Positions 34,301 through 45,243 are shown, counted from the first letter of the stretch. The stretch: DNA of 64,000 nt from Thozetella sp. PMI_491 (GCA_021432635.1 MU270044.1:439455-503454); one strand, 5' to 3'. Notes: generated by a model not told the origin, from the sequence alone. Program-made: numbers and translations.

Positions 34301-35860
34301 CCGGCAATCCCAGGTCGGCGGCCTTGAGGAGGAGCTCAGATTGTTCAGAGAGAGGTTCGAGGAGGCTCAGGTCGGGATGGCCAAGCTCACTCTCCGACTG
34401 GACGCCCGGGGCGAGCGCGCCAAGGATCTCACGCAGCGTCTATACTCGCAGAACGAGCGGCTTGGCCGACTGCTGGACCGCTTAGGCTTCTCCGTGACTC
34501 GACAAGGCGACAGCATGGTGATCCAAAGGATTCCCCGATCCGAGCGTTCCCCGCAGAATGCCAACGATCCAGACCTTGGCTCCTCGTTGCGTCGGTCTGG
34601 CACACTGATTAGCCACGCCCCTCCGGATCCTGGCGAGCTCGAGCTCCTCTACTGGATGAACAGCTCTGAGCCCGAAGTTGAGTCCGAGAAGTACGAAGCG
34701 TACATGTCCGCCTTGGGGTCCTTTGACATTGATGCATTCTCGGAGATGGTCTACAAGCGCCTGAAGGACGTCGAGCACTTGGCTCGGAAATTACAACGGG
34801 ATGCCCGCTCCTATAAGGAAAGAGCCCATGTCTTGCAGAAAGAGTCGCATGACAAGATTGCCATCAAGCACTTCAAGGAAGGAGACCTTGCCCTGTTTCT
34901 CCCAACCCGTAACCAGACGACAGGAGCCTGGGCCGCGTTCAACGTTGGTTTCCCCCACTACTTCCTTCGGGAACAGGAGGCGCATAGGCTGCGCAACCGA
35001 GAATGGCTCGTCGCCCGCATCGCGCGAATCCAGGAGCGCGTTGTTGACCTGTCCAAGTCTCTTCAGCACCAGCCCGGCTCCGGGAAGAAAGACGGCGCCT
35101 CAGGGGTGACGGCGGAGTCGGATTCCCTCGCCGAGGAAGAGAATGAGAACCCCTTCGATCTGTCCGATGGACTTCGCTGGTATCTCATCGATGCTAGCGA
35201 AGACAAGCCCGGGGCGCCTTCCACCCCCGGCTTGGCCAAAACCACCGTAGCTGCGAACAACGTGGAAGCCATGGCCGACATCCACACGCACGGGCGGTCG
35301 GCCTCGAAGGGAAGCGGTCGTGCCGGCCTAGTATCTGGCATCGAAGGTGTGAGTAAGACCCTGTCCAAGAGCCTCGAGAGCCGCCGCTCCAGTACTGGTT
35401 CCAAGAAAGCCTTGCCGTTCGCGATCGGGGCGGCTCGAGGCAAGGACAGCGCTCTCGCCAGCGAGACCAATTCGCTCCGTGCCGCCCCGGGGGACACCCC
35501 AGTGGCGACCAGCCCAACGCAGCATCTACACCCAACAGCGGCAACTCAAGGGGGGGTGGCCCACAACGGACCCCCCACCCCTGGAACCGAGCCGGCCAAC
35601 AGCAGAGCGAATGGGGCCTCGGTTACGGAGCAGAATGGACAGCCATTGCAGGTACCATCATCGCCTGAGGTGCGCAATGCGATCGACTCCCTGGTGGGAC
35701 CCTGATCTAACATCTTGGGCACCTCTAGGCTCCCACCCCAAAGCCAGTCCAACGCGAGCAGAGCGCTTCTTCCGTTGAAAGCCCTTCCAAGAAGAGCGTC
35801 ATCTGGGATGCGCTATGGAGTCTTGACCTCAGCTATGAAGGTGGACGCAAGCGAGCTTGA
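31316..35860 (+). CDS. ATG11: Autophagy scaffold Atg11
   Basis: Four exons: 31316-31383, 31439-31550, 31620-35651 and 35729-35860, giving 1447 aa, normal for filamentous fungi. The start MATQVLIAHTGQRLQID opens a ubiquitin-like region spanning exons 1-3. A helical Atg17-like region follows (to about residue 430), then long coiled coils. The C-terminal claw-type Atg11 domain spans about 1100-1255 (FKEGDLALFLPTRN ... AAFNVGFPHYFLRE ... RWYLIDA). Atg11 links selective-autophagy receptors to the Atg1 kinase at the phagophore assembly site. Exon 4 is inferred: without splicing at 35652 the frame stops at 35705. Splicing, with a TCTAAC branch site, gives a tail ending SVIWDALWSLDLSYEGG. That tail resembles the end of other fungal Atg11 proteins as I recall them. 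Confidence 0.95.
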
Positions 35861-36182
35861 GAAGCTGATTGCGTAGAGTGAGCCCAGCGTGTCACGCGGC
35901 TCCGGATTTAGCCCACCTTGGTGGCAGTCTCGGCAGGACAGGCAACGATGTCTTTGACTTCGTCCCATGTTATCGGCGGACATGCCCCTCAGCCCCAGGC
36001 TACATACCCCATAGCCAGGAACACCAACGCAAGCAGTGGTAGGGCCACTGCCAGCACCAGGATTCGAGTAGTTAGTTGCAGATATAATATATTGTACACT
36101 ATATTAACCAGATGACAAGGAAGCAACCCTCCCAACCAAATCATGGAGAGCTTCTACACTCAGATACGGCAAGGTCAGATAT
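35861..36182. other. Convergent 3' region of ATG11 and bL9m
   Basis: About 320 bp between convergent stop codons, with an AT-rich patch near 36080-36110 that suits polyadenylation. No gene is seen. Confidence 0.5.
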
Positions 36183-37280
36183 CTAATCGTGATGTGCAGA
36201 TTCGCCCTCCTCGGGCAGAATCTCGACTGTCCTCTTGATAGGCTCCACTGTCGCTTTCTGTCCGAATTTGGGGACGGGCACTAGTGCTATCTCTATCTCC
36301 CAACGACCCAAGGCCTTGAGCCTATCGGCGCCTCCACCTAGCCCCAAGAACCTGATGTGATTGGGCTCGAGGGATACTCGGCTTGCCTCTGCGTCGTTCC
36401 CGAGGCGGCTTTTGATATCGGCAACGATCATGTCCGCCGAGACCGAGCCAAAGATGGCGGGATCGTAGTCCGAGGCGTCGGGTTCTGTCGAAGGGGCCAG
36501 CATATCATGGTGGGCAATCAAAGGTGAGCGCTGGGTCGGCGTGGGGGTGTCCGTCTTCACTGGGGAGGGAAGCGGGTGGATTGGCTTGCGGTAGAAGGTG
36601 AGGCACTGTGGGACGAGTGCCTCAAGAAGAGCGTGCGCGCGCGGGGGCTGCCGGACATTAGCTTCGGCCTGGACACACGATGCAGGTCCCCTCAGGGGGC
36701 AAGTGGAACGGGCTCCTACCGCGACATGCTGAACCATGGAGGCTGAGGCCGACGCCCCTTCATCGACGTTCCCGAGTCTCGCGTTCTCGTCAGGGGAGTT
36801 GACGAAGCTGCCGAACATGTGGTCACGCTCGCCAATGTCGGCACTTGACAGACCGAGCTCGTGGAAGCGACCGGTGGTCATATACTCGGCTCGTTTGTTA
36901 GGGTACCAGAGGTTGCGCATACGGCCGCGTTCGACGCGAAAGACGGCGTCTGTTGGGTTGGGGAGTCAGTGCCATGTGTTCGACCGGGACGGCGCTCCGT
37001 CCGGCAGTGCGCAAGAGCTTCTCTTCCGCACCCAAAGAACGATGGGACAGGCAGGGTTAGAGGGAAGGGGCTGATTATGCTCACCTTTGCGACCCCATTT
37101 GGGAATGTCTTCAAGCAAGCGTACCACAACGCCCTGATCCCGAGGACGGCCCGTCCGCTTTCCTCGAGACTGGAGCAACGAGACTGAGATGGGGTTCGCA
37201 TTGGCGCTTCCGACTGCATTCGTAAGTCTCCGGAGACAAGACAGGCATGTCTGCGGCCGATTGAGCACGGAGCCAGCCAT
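36183..37280 (-). CDS. MRPL50: Mitochondrial large-subunit ribosomal protein bL9m
   Basis: Two exons, 37280-37085 and 36949-36183, encode 320 aa. The join reads WGRK|DAVFRVERGRMRNLWYPNKRA. A basic, acid-free N-terminus (MAGSVLNRPQTCLSCLRRL) looks like a mitochondrial presequence. VRLLEDIPKWGRKDAVFRVERGRMRNLWYPNKRAEY corresponds to the conserved bL9 N-terminal domain (G.KGdvV.V..GyaRN.L.P...A). The long C-terminal part is typical of fungal mitoribosomal extensions. A 72-nt stretch at about 36720-36649 (GTAGGAGC...GCTAAT...CGGCAG) could be a third intron; removal would give 296 aa. Role: mitoribosome large subunit near the L1 stalk region. Confidence 0.88.
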
Positions 37281-38417
37281 TGCTCCTAGTGAACGTTCCG
37301 CGAGGGCTGGCAAGCTTGGATTTTTGGAGCACGGAATCGACCAGGGAAAAAAAGCACGGCTGCGATTCAGTAGAGCTTAGAAGTCGCGTCGGGCAAAGTT
37401 CGGCGCTTCAAAGGCCCCACAGCGGGTAGTGCATATGCAGCTTCATACAGCAGCCGAGGGGTGCCGATTGAAAGGGCAGGAAGCGCAGACAGAGTTAGCG
37501 ATATGGACAGCGCAGTGAGGCATCGAGGAGGGGAGGGGAGGACCACGAATATTCGCCGGCGAGTGCTGCATCGAGGTGGCTCTGGAAGATTGAAATAACA
37601 ACAATAGAGGTTCGAATGGCTCTATGACTCCGACGTTGCCTCCAAAACCCTGGGCCAACGGTGCAGCGACTTTGTATGTACTCGGCAAGCTTTGCCCAGC
37701 TTAGAGACTCCGAAACCAAAAATTACCATGGAATTCGGTGCCCTGCTGTGCCGCGAATACCATGAAGCTTCTTTTATCTCTTTTTTTTTTTTTTTTTTTT
37801 TTTGGAGCAACGCTCGTAAAAGGAGGCGCGTTTACGCTTGTCAATAGTGTGGCGGCTCCGGATAGCATTTGTCTATCAGAGAGACTAATATGGTACATGC
37901 CATAATTACTAGGTACTCCCGTACAACAGTACTCCGTAGAGCAGCCCTGGTGTTAGCCCCAGTTAGCAAGGGGAGCTACCCCGGGAAATGCATACCTTAG
38001 ACAAGATCAGGTTCGGTGGGCTTGCACCAGCGCAAGCTAAGGTACGAAAGAATGTGGGGGCCTTTGTTGCTAGCGCCGAGTGTCTAGCGCCTCCCTCTCC
38101 ATTGTCTCTTTTGCTCGCCAATTCTCCAGACGCGGTCGCACCTGCATCTTTTTTTGTTGTCGTCCCCAAGCGCCCACACCACCGACTATGGGCAAGCAGG
38201 ACGCACCGCTGCCCTTCGCCAATTTCTCGGGCGCGCTTCTTCCTCCATCTAGCCAGTGACCGAAGAATCCCGCGACCAGCTACAGTTTGTTTGCGACGCG
38301 ACACCCTCGGAGGGATCCCTCCCCATCCAACCCAACCCGTGCTCGACATGCCAGCAGCTCCCCGCTCCCCGCCCGCTGGACCCCCTTCGTCGTACGCGAC
38401 TTGAGCGAAGGTTGAGG
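37281..38417. promoter_or_regulatory. Divergent region, bL9m / KIDEIR-repeat protein
   Basis: About 1.1 kb separates the two starts. A T homopolymer of about 23 bases lies at 37781-37803. The frame of the downstream gene stays open upstream to 38256, but without an in-frame ATG. No other gene is supported. Confidence 0.45.
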
Positions 38418-41400
38418 ATGGACCGCGACAAGGCGGACAAGCCCGCCGCGGCCCTCGGTACGCGACCAAATGGCCGCGTCACGTCCCCCTTTGTCATCAA
38501 TACACCTTCCCAGAGGAAAAAGCTGTTTGCGCCGGGTGGTACCGATGAGAACGTCCCCCTAGCGCACGCTGGCCACGGACTCAGAAACGGGGCAACACTC
38601 GCACGGCCTGCCAGCTCCGGTTCGTCATCCGATGCAAAGACTGCCTCGGTCTCCTCCAGCAACACAAAGATCCCCCGCCCCACCAGCCAGGCCGGGTCCT
38701 CCCACCAGCGACGGCCTTTCTCCCTCACCGATGCCTTTAGGGTGGCAGAACGCGAAGAGGAGGAGGCAGCTGCCGCCCAAGCTTCTCCCAGCCCAGCTCC
38801 GCGCTCGTGGCGGACCAGACGCGACAACAACGAGGGAAGACAGCAAGGAACGCCAAGTCAGCGTCCGGCAAAGCCCGACCCAAATCCCAGCAGGCCGGTG
38901 CGGCTTGGCCGGAACGAGACCAGTAGCTCTGTCGAGAGCTTCAGCGCTCCAGCGGGGCGCCGGAACGATGCAGCCGAGATCGCCACGGCCAGGGAGTTGG
39001 CCCGCAAAGCAAGTGACAACAGCCTCCTAGAGGGCAACTCGCCGGCGCGGACCCTGCAGAGCCGCGTAGCGAATTTCGCGAATCGTATCTCGGGAAGGAA
39101 GGGTGAGAAGGGTAAAGACGGCTCCGACCGGCAGCAGCCAGACAAAGAAGCAGCAGCGCTTGCAGACGAGGACATTGGTTCGCTGGCTAGGCCTGCAGCT
39201 ATCCCTGGCGAAGACCGATCCCCAAGCAAGAGCTTTGCTTGGCAAGCCGACACTGAATTTACGGCCGGTGACTTGCAAGTATCCACCAGCCCTCCGGTGA
39301 AGCTTCGCAGGAGCAACACCAAGATTGACGAGATTCGAGCTCTGGAGGAGGAAGTAGACCAGCGTCTCTCGCAAAACCCCAAACCCAGACCGCGAAACAC
39401 CAAGATCGACGAGATTCGTGCCCTAGAGGTCGAGGCTGCCCTCGAGATACCTGACGAACCAGTCAGGCAGGACGACGACACATCCGCAACTAAAAATTCA
39501 AGCGCCGTGGTGTCGCCTAGGTCGAATCGCCAAACTGGTCGAAATGATGTCAAAATCGATGAGATCCGGGCTCGCGAGATTGAGAGCTTGTCTAGGAGAG
39601 CCCTTGCCACCGCGAGGTTGGATGAGATCCGAGAACGGAACGCCCAGCCGTCGCTCGAAGTCCACCGAGTATCCAGCCGAGATCGACTACGCGATTCTGC
39701 CACCCCTAATCTCGCTAGCACTCCTCCGCAAGAGGAACCTCAAGATGCCTCTCAGGTCGCAAAAGAGGGCTCTCCATCCAACGAAGACTCACGTGAGATC
39801 CTCCAACGCCTGGCTCGCGCCGCCAATAGAAGCCCGGCTCCGGCACGCACTGCCAGAAGCTCCCAGCCGGACGCCAGCGAGGCAGCCAAGGGAAAGAAGG
39901 CAGAGAATCCCAAAGGCGATACTCGATTGACCGTTGGGTTCGCCGGCCTCCGAAGGGAGCCGTCCATGGAATCGAGTCTCAGTGACCGATCCAACCGGGC
40001 ACACTCGGACTCTGATCCGACAGACCGGATCGAAGGCGAGATGAAACTGTTCGCACCACGCGAGGACTATTCCGAAAAGGGCTCTCTCCGAGCTCCATCC
40101 CCCGACCCTGGAGATCAGGACAAGGAAGAGGGTTTGGTGGAGGAGACCCCCCGGCCGCCGAAGCCCGATCCCCTCTCCCAGCCGACGCCTCGAGTTGTCG
40201 GTGCCTATGTGGACACCCCCGCCACTGTAAAGGTTACCAGTCATCCTCGGGACGTTTTCGTACCGGAGTTAGCGCATTCCTCTGGGGAGCGGTACGGACA
40301 AGACGAACAGGACTCGCTTGGAGTTGTCCAGGCGAACAAAGAGGATCGCTCGTCCAGTCTCAAAGTGTCCGAGACTTCTATAGTTCGAGGAAGGGGAACA
40401 AGCCATGCGCCACGCAACACAAAACAGGCCGCCTCGGCCAGTGGCTCTAGGCTTCCAGGCCGGGCCTCGTCGGACTTCGCTCACAGGCGGGCGAGATCGG
40501 TCCCGAGGACACGTTCACCTCTAATCAATTCAGTCAAACCGCCGACCGTGAGGGACGACTTGCTAGCCATTCACCGCAACAACCAGGTAGAAGATTCTAC
40601 TCTGGATGATTTTGAGGAATTCCTTGGCTCTCAAGACGGCCTCTTCCCCGTCCCTCCGGCCAAGCTTGAGGAGAAGCAGCCCAAGATCGAAGACAGTGCC
40701 AAAGACCACCTACTAAAGGAGCTGGAGGCGTACGACAGGATGAACAAGTCCCTCCAAACTGGTCTTCTCGGCATTCGTACCGCCAAGCAAGGCATCGAAC
40801 GACTGGAGGACAAGGTTGCGCATGTTGAAGCTGCTCGCCCTTCACACGCGGCTCAAGACGTGGACCGCTCTGTCTGCCCCTCCTGCACCGGTCGCTCGTC
40901 TGAAGGCATAGTTGCTTACATCCATGTGCCAATACCCAGGCTGTGGAGCCGACAACCAACCTTCCGGCTCACGTTTGTCGGTGCCATGTTGTTGATACTC
41001 TCATGTTGGTATATCGCGGAATCGGCGATGTGCTCCATCTATTGCAAGCCCGACTCGTGCTACGCAGGTCAGCCTTGTACGTGGTCGCACGATGACCCGT
41101 ATTGGGGCACTGCGATCCCCGTCAAGCTGGACCAGTGGACTACTGGCGGACGCGGCCGGAGCCTGGTGAACCAGGTTTCCCCTGACTTCGCCGACTGGAT
41201 GGCAGATGTATGGGACGCAGCTACGGGAGCCGACATTGCTACAGCCGATACGGGCGGGTACAACTGGAGCCAAAAGCAGCAACATCGACGAAGGCTCCTG
41301 AAGAAGGGCCTCCTCAAGGGCGTCGAGAGCCGACCGGAAGACCAGGCCAAGTACAATGCATGGAGGGCGGCCAGACTAGCACGGGAGACGGCTGAGTCGG

Positions 41401-41468
41401 CGAGGGCGATGGGATACGAAGTCGAGGACGAAACCATGACGGGGGATGAGGAAATACACCGTCGATAA
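38418..41468 (+). CDS. Large disordered protein with KIDEIR repeats and C-terminal membrane segment
   Basis: A single exon of 1016 aa from ATG 38418 (context GAGGATGG, first in-frame ATG). Residues 1-830 are mostly disordered: rich in Ser, Pro, Arg and Glu, with FVINTPSQRKK and many SP/TP sites. Four short helical repeats carry the core (K/L)(I/L)DEIR, at residues about 300-311, 327-338, 376-387 and 400-408. A coiled-coil stretch lies near 770-815. Residues about 848-872 (FRLTFVGAMLLILSCWYIA) form one membrane span. It is followed by a ~145-residue tail opening with cysteines (MCSIYCKPDSCYAGQPCTW). This layout suits an ER or nuclear-envelope anchored scaffold. I do not recognise a named family; function is unknown. 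Confidence 0.85.
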   Translation: MDRDKADKPAAALGTRPNGRVTSPFVINTPSQRKKLFAPGGTDENVPLAHAGHGLRNGATLARPASSGSSSDAKTASVSSSNTKIPRPTSQAGSSHQRRPFSLTDAFRVAEREEEEAAAAQASPSPAPRSWRTRRDNNEGRQQGTPSQRPAKPDPNPSRPVRLGRNETSSSVESFSAPAGRRNDAAEIATARELARKASDNSLLEGNSPARTLQSRVANFANRISGRKGEKGKDGSDRQQPDKEAAALADEDIGSLARPAAIPGEDRSPSKSFAWQADTEFTAGDLQVSTSPPVKLRRSNTKIDEIRALEEEVDQRLSQNPKPRPRNTKIDEIRALEVEAALEIPDEPVRQDDDTSATKNSSAVVSPRSNRQTGRNDVKIDEIRAREIESLSRRALATARLDEIRERNAQPSLEVHRVSSRDRLRDSATPNLASTPPQEEPQDASQVAKEGSPSNEDSREILQRLARAANRSPAPARTARSSQPDASEAAKGKKAENPKGDTRLTVGFAGLRREPSMESSLSDRSNRAHSDSDPTDRIEGEMKLFAPREDYSEKGSLRAPSPDPGDQDKEEGLVEETPRPPKPDPLSQPTPRVVGAYVDTPATVKVTSHPRDVFVPELAHSSGERYGQDEQDSLGVVQANKEDRSSSLKVSETSIVRGRGTSHAPRNTKQAASASGSRLPGRASSDFAHRRARSVPRTRSPLINSVKPPTVRDDLLAIHRNNQVEDSTLDDFEEFLGSQDGLFPVPPAKLEEKQPKIEDSAKDHLLKELEAYDRMNKSLQTGLLGIRTAKQGIERLEDKVAHVEAARPSHAAQDVDRSVCPSCTGRSSEGIVAYIHVPIPRLWSRQPTFRLTFVGAMLLILSCWYIAESAMCSIYCKPDSCYAGQPCTWSHDDPYWGTAIPVKLDQWTTGGRGRSLVNQVSPDFADWMADVWDAATGADIATADTGGYNWSQKQQHRRRLLKKGLLKGVESRPEDQAKYNAWRAARLARETAESARAMGYEVEDETMTGDEEIHRR

Positions 41469-41854
41469 TGTTGTAGCACCAAAGGGCGGCAATAAGGTGG
41501 TGAAGATACAAAGTTATGCTCATTTCTGTGATGCGCAAGGTGAAGGTTGGACCACATCAGGCCGGCGCTGGGAACTAGGCGCGAGAGCCCTGTAGCATGG
41601 ATGATTTAGCCAGGGTAGGGAGTTCAGATAGGAAAATACCCAGGAAGTTCACGTACAGATGGATCGCCATCACGAATTTCGTCCTAGAGGACCGAAATTT
41701 CCCTATATCTATTGGGAGTTTATGAGGGCAGCTTGGACAGGTAACCACTAACCCGTTGCTGCGCACCCAGCCTACGCCGGCATCATCGATCGTATTTGGG
41801 CCAAGTCCGCCGAGCCTGATAGATGCGGCACGCCTTGAGGTGCGAGGCTCCCGC
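41469..41854. other. Convergent 3' region
   Basis: A 386-bp stretch between convergent stop codons, presumably the two 3' UTRs. Nothing else is recognised. Confidence 0.5.
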
Positions 41855-43314
41855 TTACTTCGGAAGTCCCAGCGAACTATCAGAGTCGCAAAGCGCCTTA
41901 CGCTTGAGCTCCTTCTGTTCTTTGATATTTCTAGCTCTTTGCTGCTGTCTTGCCCAGGCCACTGGTCCCAGTGCACCATGGATTCTCTCGATAAACTCCC
42001 GTGTCGCGTCAATGTTGTAGAAACCGGCGGAGTCTCTCAACGGGACAGAAGGAGTGAAGCCGAAGCTAACGTCGTTCTCCAGGATGATCTTCTTCAACGC
42101 ACTGGCGAGACAGCCTTGGAAAGAGGGATCGAGGTCGGCAGGGACGCCAGCCTTGATAACAGACCTCCACACCATGTCGATGTGTCTCACGCGCTGCCAC
42201 TCTGTGAGCCGAGCGTTATACTCCGGCTCGACGGCGAAACGCCGGAAAGCTTCGGCCCGAACTTCGTTCCTCATTTGCTCCACTGTCACGCGCAGGGCCG
42301 AAGCCACATTACAGCCTTCCGCTGTACACTTTGGTATGAACTCGTCGATCCACCTGCGGAAAACTGGCCGTGACATGATGCGCTTCCGGTCATCAGCTTT
42401 GAGCTTCTTGCGACCTCGTTCTCCGCCTTCGACCCCCGCCGCCTGGCTAGTGCTGGGAGTGTTTTCATCGCCACTCGCCTCGTTTTCTCGATTCGGGTTT
42501 CCAACCAGGAACAGGCGGCATGTAGCAACATCTGCGTCGTGCTTGGTTAGCATGGAATGTTGACAGAGGCCAAGGCTGCTGATGAGCCTGTGTCCCGAAG
42601 GGAGGTTGCGTGTGACATACAGTTGAATAGGGCATCAACGGAGCCAAAAGGCTCCTCCCAGAAGACACCCACCTCCATCCCAAGAAATCTGAGAATCTGG
42701 ATCGAGTCTCTGGTGAGAAACACTTTGGCCTTCTTCCTGTCGAGCTGCTCGATCTCGGGGATGCGTAGCCACATGGCCTGGTCGTCAACTGTCAAGCCGA
42801 AAGGCCGGATGGTATATCTCAAGAGGTTCCAGATGTCACCATGAGCGTGGGCGAAGAGGCGCCATTGGAGGTCCTGGACGTCGCTGCAGATTCGGATGTC
42901 GACCTGTATGTACCGGTGGCTGTCTCGCCCATCGGCTGCTGTCTCCTGACCGGCCAGGTCACAGTGGGCCAGGCTCTCAGGCCAGGGAATGGCCATGTTA
43001 GCAGCTGCCGTGCCAGGGTCGAAGATGATTGCTACTGCGCCAAGGAAATTCTTGACCTCGGTCAACACCTCTCTTGCGCCTCGCACTTCCTGATCTTGTG
43101 GAGTCTGGGGGAACTCTAGGCGCTTCTCCATGGCTACGAGGATGTCGATGTCGCCAAAATCCTCCTTTCCCGGGCCCTCGATAGGGGTAGCAACGCACAA
43201 AAAGAGCTCCCGGAGGCAGCCGTGTAGGAGACATTTTATGTGATGATAGACAATGGGGGACATGCGTGGGGTATAGAGGGGATTGGGGCCCGAGGCGAAG
43301 GCATGGCCTCCCAT
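41855..43314 (-). CDS. Nucleotidyltransferase-like fungal protein of unknown function
   Basis: Two exons, 43314-42621 and 42531-41855, giving 456 aa. The join reads ALFN|YVATCRLF, and the intron has a GCTAAC branch site. The start is ATG 43314; the frame is open further upstream but only with a GTG. Residues 54-60 (GDIDILV) with Asp55 and Asp57, plus Asp139 in YIQVDIRI, match the spacing of the three acidic residues in pol-beta-type nucleotidyltransferases. The usual G-S loop is replaced by EGPGKEDF. HAHGDIWNLLRYTIRPFGLTVDD follows. The C-terminal third is Lys/Arg-rich and ends RNIKEQKELKRKAL, suggesting nucleic-acid contact or nuclear import. Activity is inferred only; I know no characterised member. 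Confidence 0.8.
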
Positions 43315-44378
43315 GTTGACGGTGATCGGATGCTGAGTTAGTGTGATACGTATAGGGAGGGCAAACACGGACGGGATTCCTCGTATTGGTTCACTTTCTG
43401 TCTCTTTTCTCTCCGCCCCTCACTCCTAATTACACTGACCCCACGTTTCTTATACTTCTGCTTGCTCTGGGGCCTCGAACGACTTGAGTGAATATGCGGA
43501 TGTGTCACTCAGTGGGCGGTGCCGCTCGAAGCTGCTCCGAGGTGACTCACAGCCGAGCCGGGTGGCTACCACTGCGGTAGCACGAACGGCTGTGTTCCCT
43601 AGCACGCGGCTATGTTGCAAGTCGTACCTTATAGATACAGTGGTTTGGAGAGGCTAGCGGCTCCCGTCAATAAAAGTCGTTCGGATCCCGCCAGGAGGAA
43701 CGAGGCGGTGAAGAGGTGTGCCGAATAAGCCAGGATCCTCGACACAGATTCTCCCAGGTAAACAAGTACAGTCCGATTGTTTAAGCAAGCTACTCCGGCA
43801 AGCCTTGAAAGACGGGACTCGGCGAACGGGGATCGCCGCGCGTTAGATTTCGCCGGTGACACTCGTAACTAGGGTGGAGGCGGAGAGAATGTGGCAATCC
43901 CTTGGCAAGAATTCCCAGGTGGCACGACAACTTTAGCAGCGATAGTAAATTCTTCCGCGCGATTATCTCGTGAAAATGCTGGCTAAACACTCTGCTTTAT
44001 CAAGTCTCAATGATAAGCTTGAACCGCCCATTACCTGCCTAGGTATTGAGAGTTGCGAAGAAGGAAGCTTCGATTGGTGGGGCAGACCTCCCACTTGTGC
44101 AGTGAAGGTCGGTAACCTAAGGCATACTACAGTACTGTACCTTTACCTACTTTACATATTCTGTAGTCTGCCCCACCCGAAGTATTCCCAGATCGTCTTT
44201 GGGCGCGGGTCAAACCCACACCATCTATCCTTAGCCTCGGCGTCTGCACTGCACTTGCCACACCCCAAAAAACACAAACGGGCTCGCACTCCCCAACCAC
44301 GATTTCAGTCACGCGCCACGTGCTGCATACTTAGAAACTCATCCAGACACCTGCTTGCCTGCCTGCCCAATTCCTGCA
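43315..44378. promoter_or_regulatory. Divergent promoter region, nucleotidyltransferase-like gene / LSM6
   Basis: About 1.06 kb between start codons. It has a perfect 12-base palindrome TACAGTACTGTA at 44128-44139 inside a run of ACC/GGT words, and a CACGTG E-box at 44317-44322, 57 bases upstream of the LSM6 ATG. No gene is seen. Confidence 0.45.
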
Positions 44379-44946
44379 ATGGAGAACGGCACATTGAGCC
44401 AGAGCGAAGGAAAGGACCCTTCGGGCTTCCTAAGCGAGATCATCGGAAACCCTGTGACTGTCAAGCTCAACTCTGGCGTCGTCTACAAGGGTAAGCACTG
44501 CTTTACATCCGCGCCACACTCGCTTGTCTCCCCTTGTCATCCGTCTAGCGCTGCGTCTGTTCCGATTGCTAGCCGCCTTGCCTGATTCCTGACACATTTC
44601 CAGGCGAGCTCCAATCCGTGGACGGCTATATGAACATCGCTCTCGAGAAGACTGAGGAATATGTTGGCGGCGCGAAGAGACGCTCCTACGGCGATGCCTT
44701 TGTAAGAGGGAACAACGGTAAGCCCATTCTCCTATCTATCCATCCCTCTAGCCTTGCTCCCTTACCTCACGCGCCTGCGAGTACCCCTCTCGGCCTTTGT
44801 GCTTCGGTTTGAGAGGGTTGGAGGGAAAAGGAGGAAGTGGGAAACGCAGAGGCATAAGGCAGACTCCGAAACTCTCTCAACTCTGCGCATGCCTAGATCG
44901 ATATTGACCAACCCTTACAGTTATGTACATATCTGCCGACTCGTGA
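44379..44946 (+). CDS. LSM6: U6 snRNA-associated Sm-like protein LSM6
   Basis: Three exons, 44379-44490, 44604-44717 and 44921-44946, giving 83 aa (yeast LSM6 is 86). The Sm1 motif spans [35 protein letters not shown]. The Sm2 motif is AFVRGNNVMYISAD, completed only by the last eight-residue exon. Splice sites are GTAAGC/CCAG and GTAAGC/TACAG. LSM6 is part of the Lsm1-7 ring in mRNA decapping and the Lsm2-8 ring on U6 snRNA. Introns take up more than half of the gene. The small final exon would be missed without the Sm2 expectation. Confidence 0.95.
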
Positions 44947-45243
44947 CATCGATCCAGCTGAATGGGCCGCCTCTCACCCCCTTCCGGAGCTCTGGACTCT
45001 ATCTTCTATCCCCCAACTGACCAGAGCTCTTGGTAAGTAAATTCCAGGGAAGCTTATGGGTATGGAGAAACAGCCGCTGGGATCCTCGGCGTGGTGGTAT
45101 TTTCTTTAGACACCCCGCATCGCTGTTCCGCTAGGCGTCAACAGCTTCCAAGGCAGACTCAGTTAGGTACACTATCGACCCACCCGCTCGTGCGGGTAAA
45201 TGTGCCTCTGTTGCACAGAAGCATTTGGAGTCGCCGTCCTTGT

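Noticed and set aside
37600-37650. GGTTCGAAT, a tRNA B-box-like word
   Set aside because: No A-box, acceptor stem or cloverleaf could be formed around it.
38256-38417. Longer N-terminus for the KIDEIR-repeat protein
   Set aside because: The open frame upstream of 38418 begins with GTG and contains no in-frame ATG.
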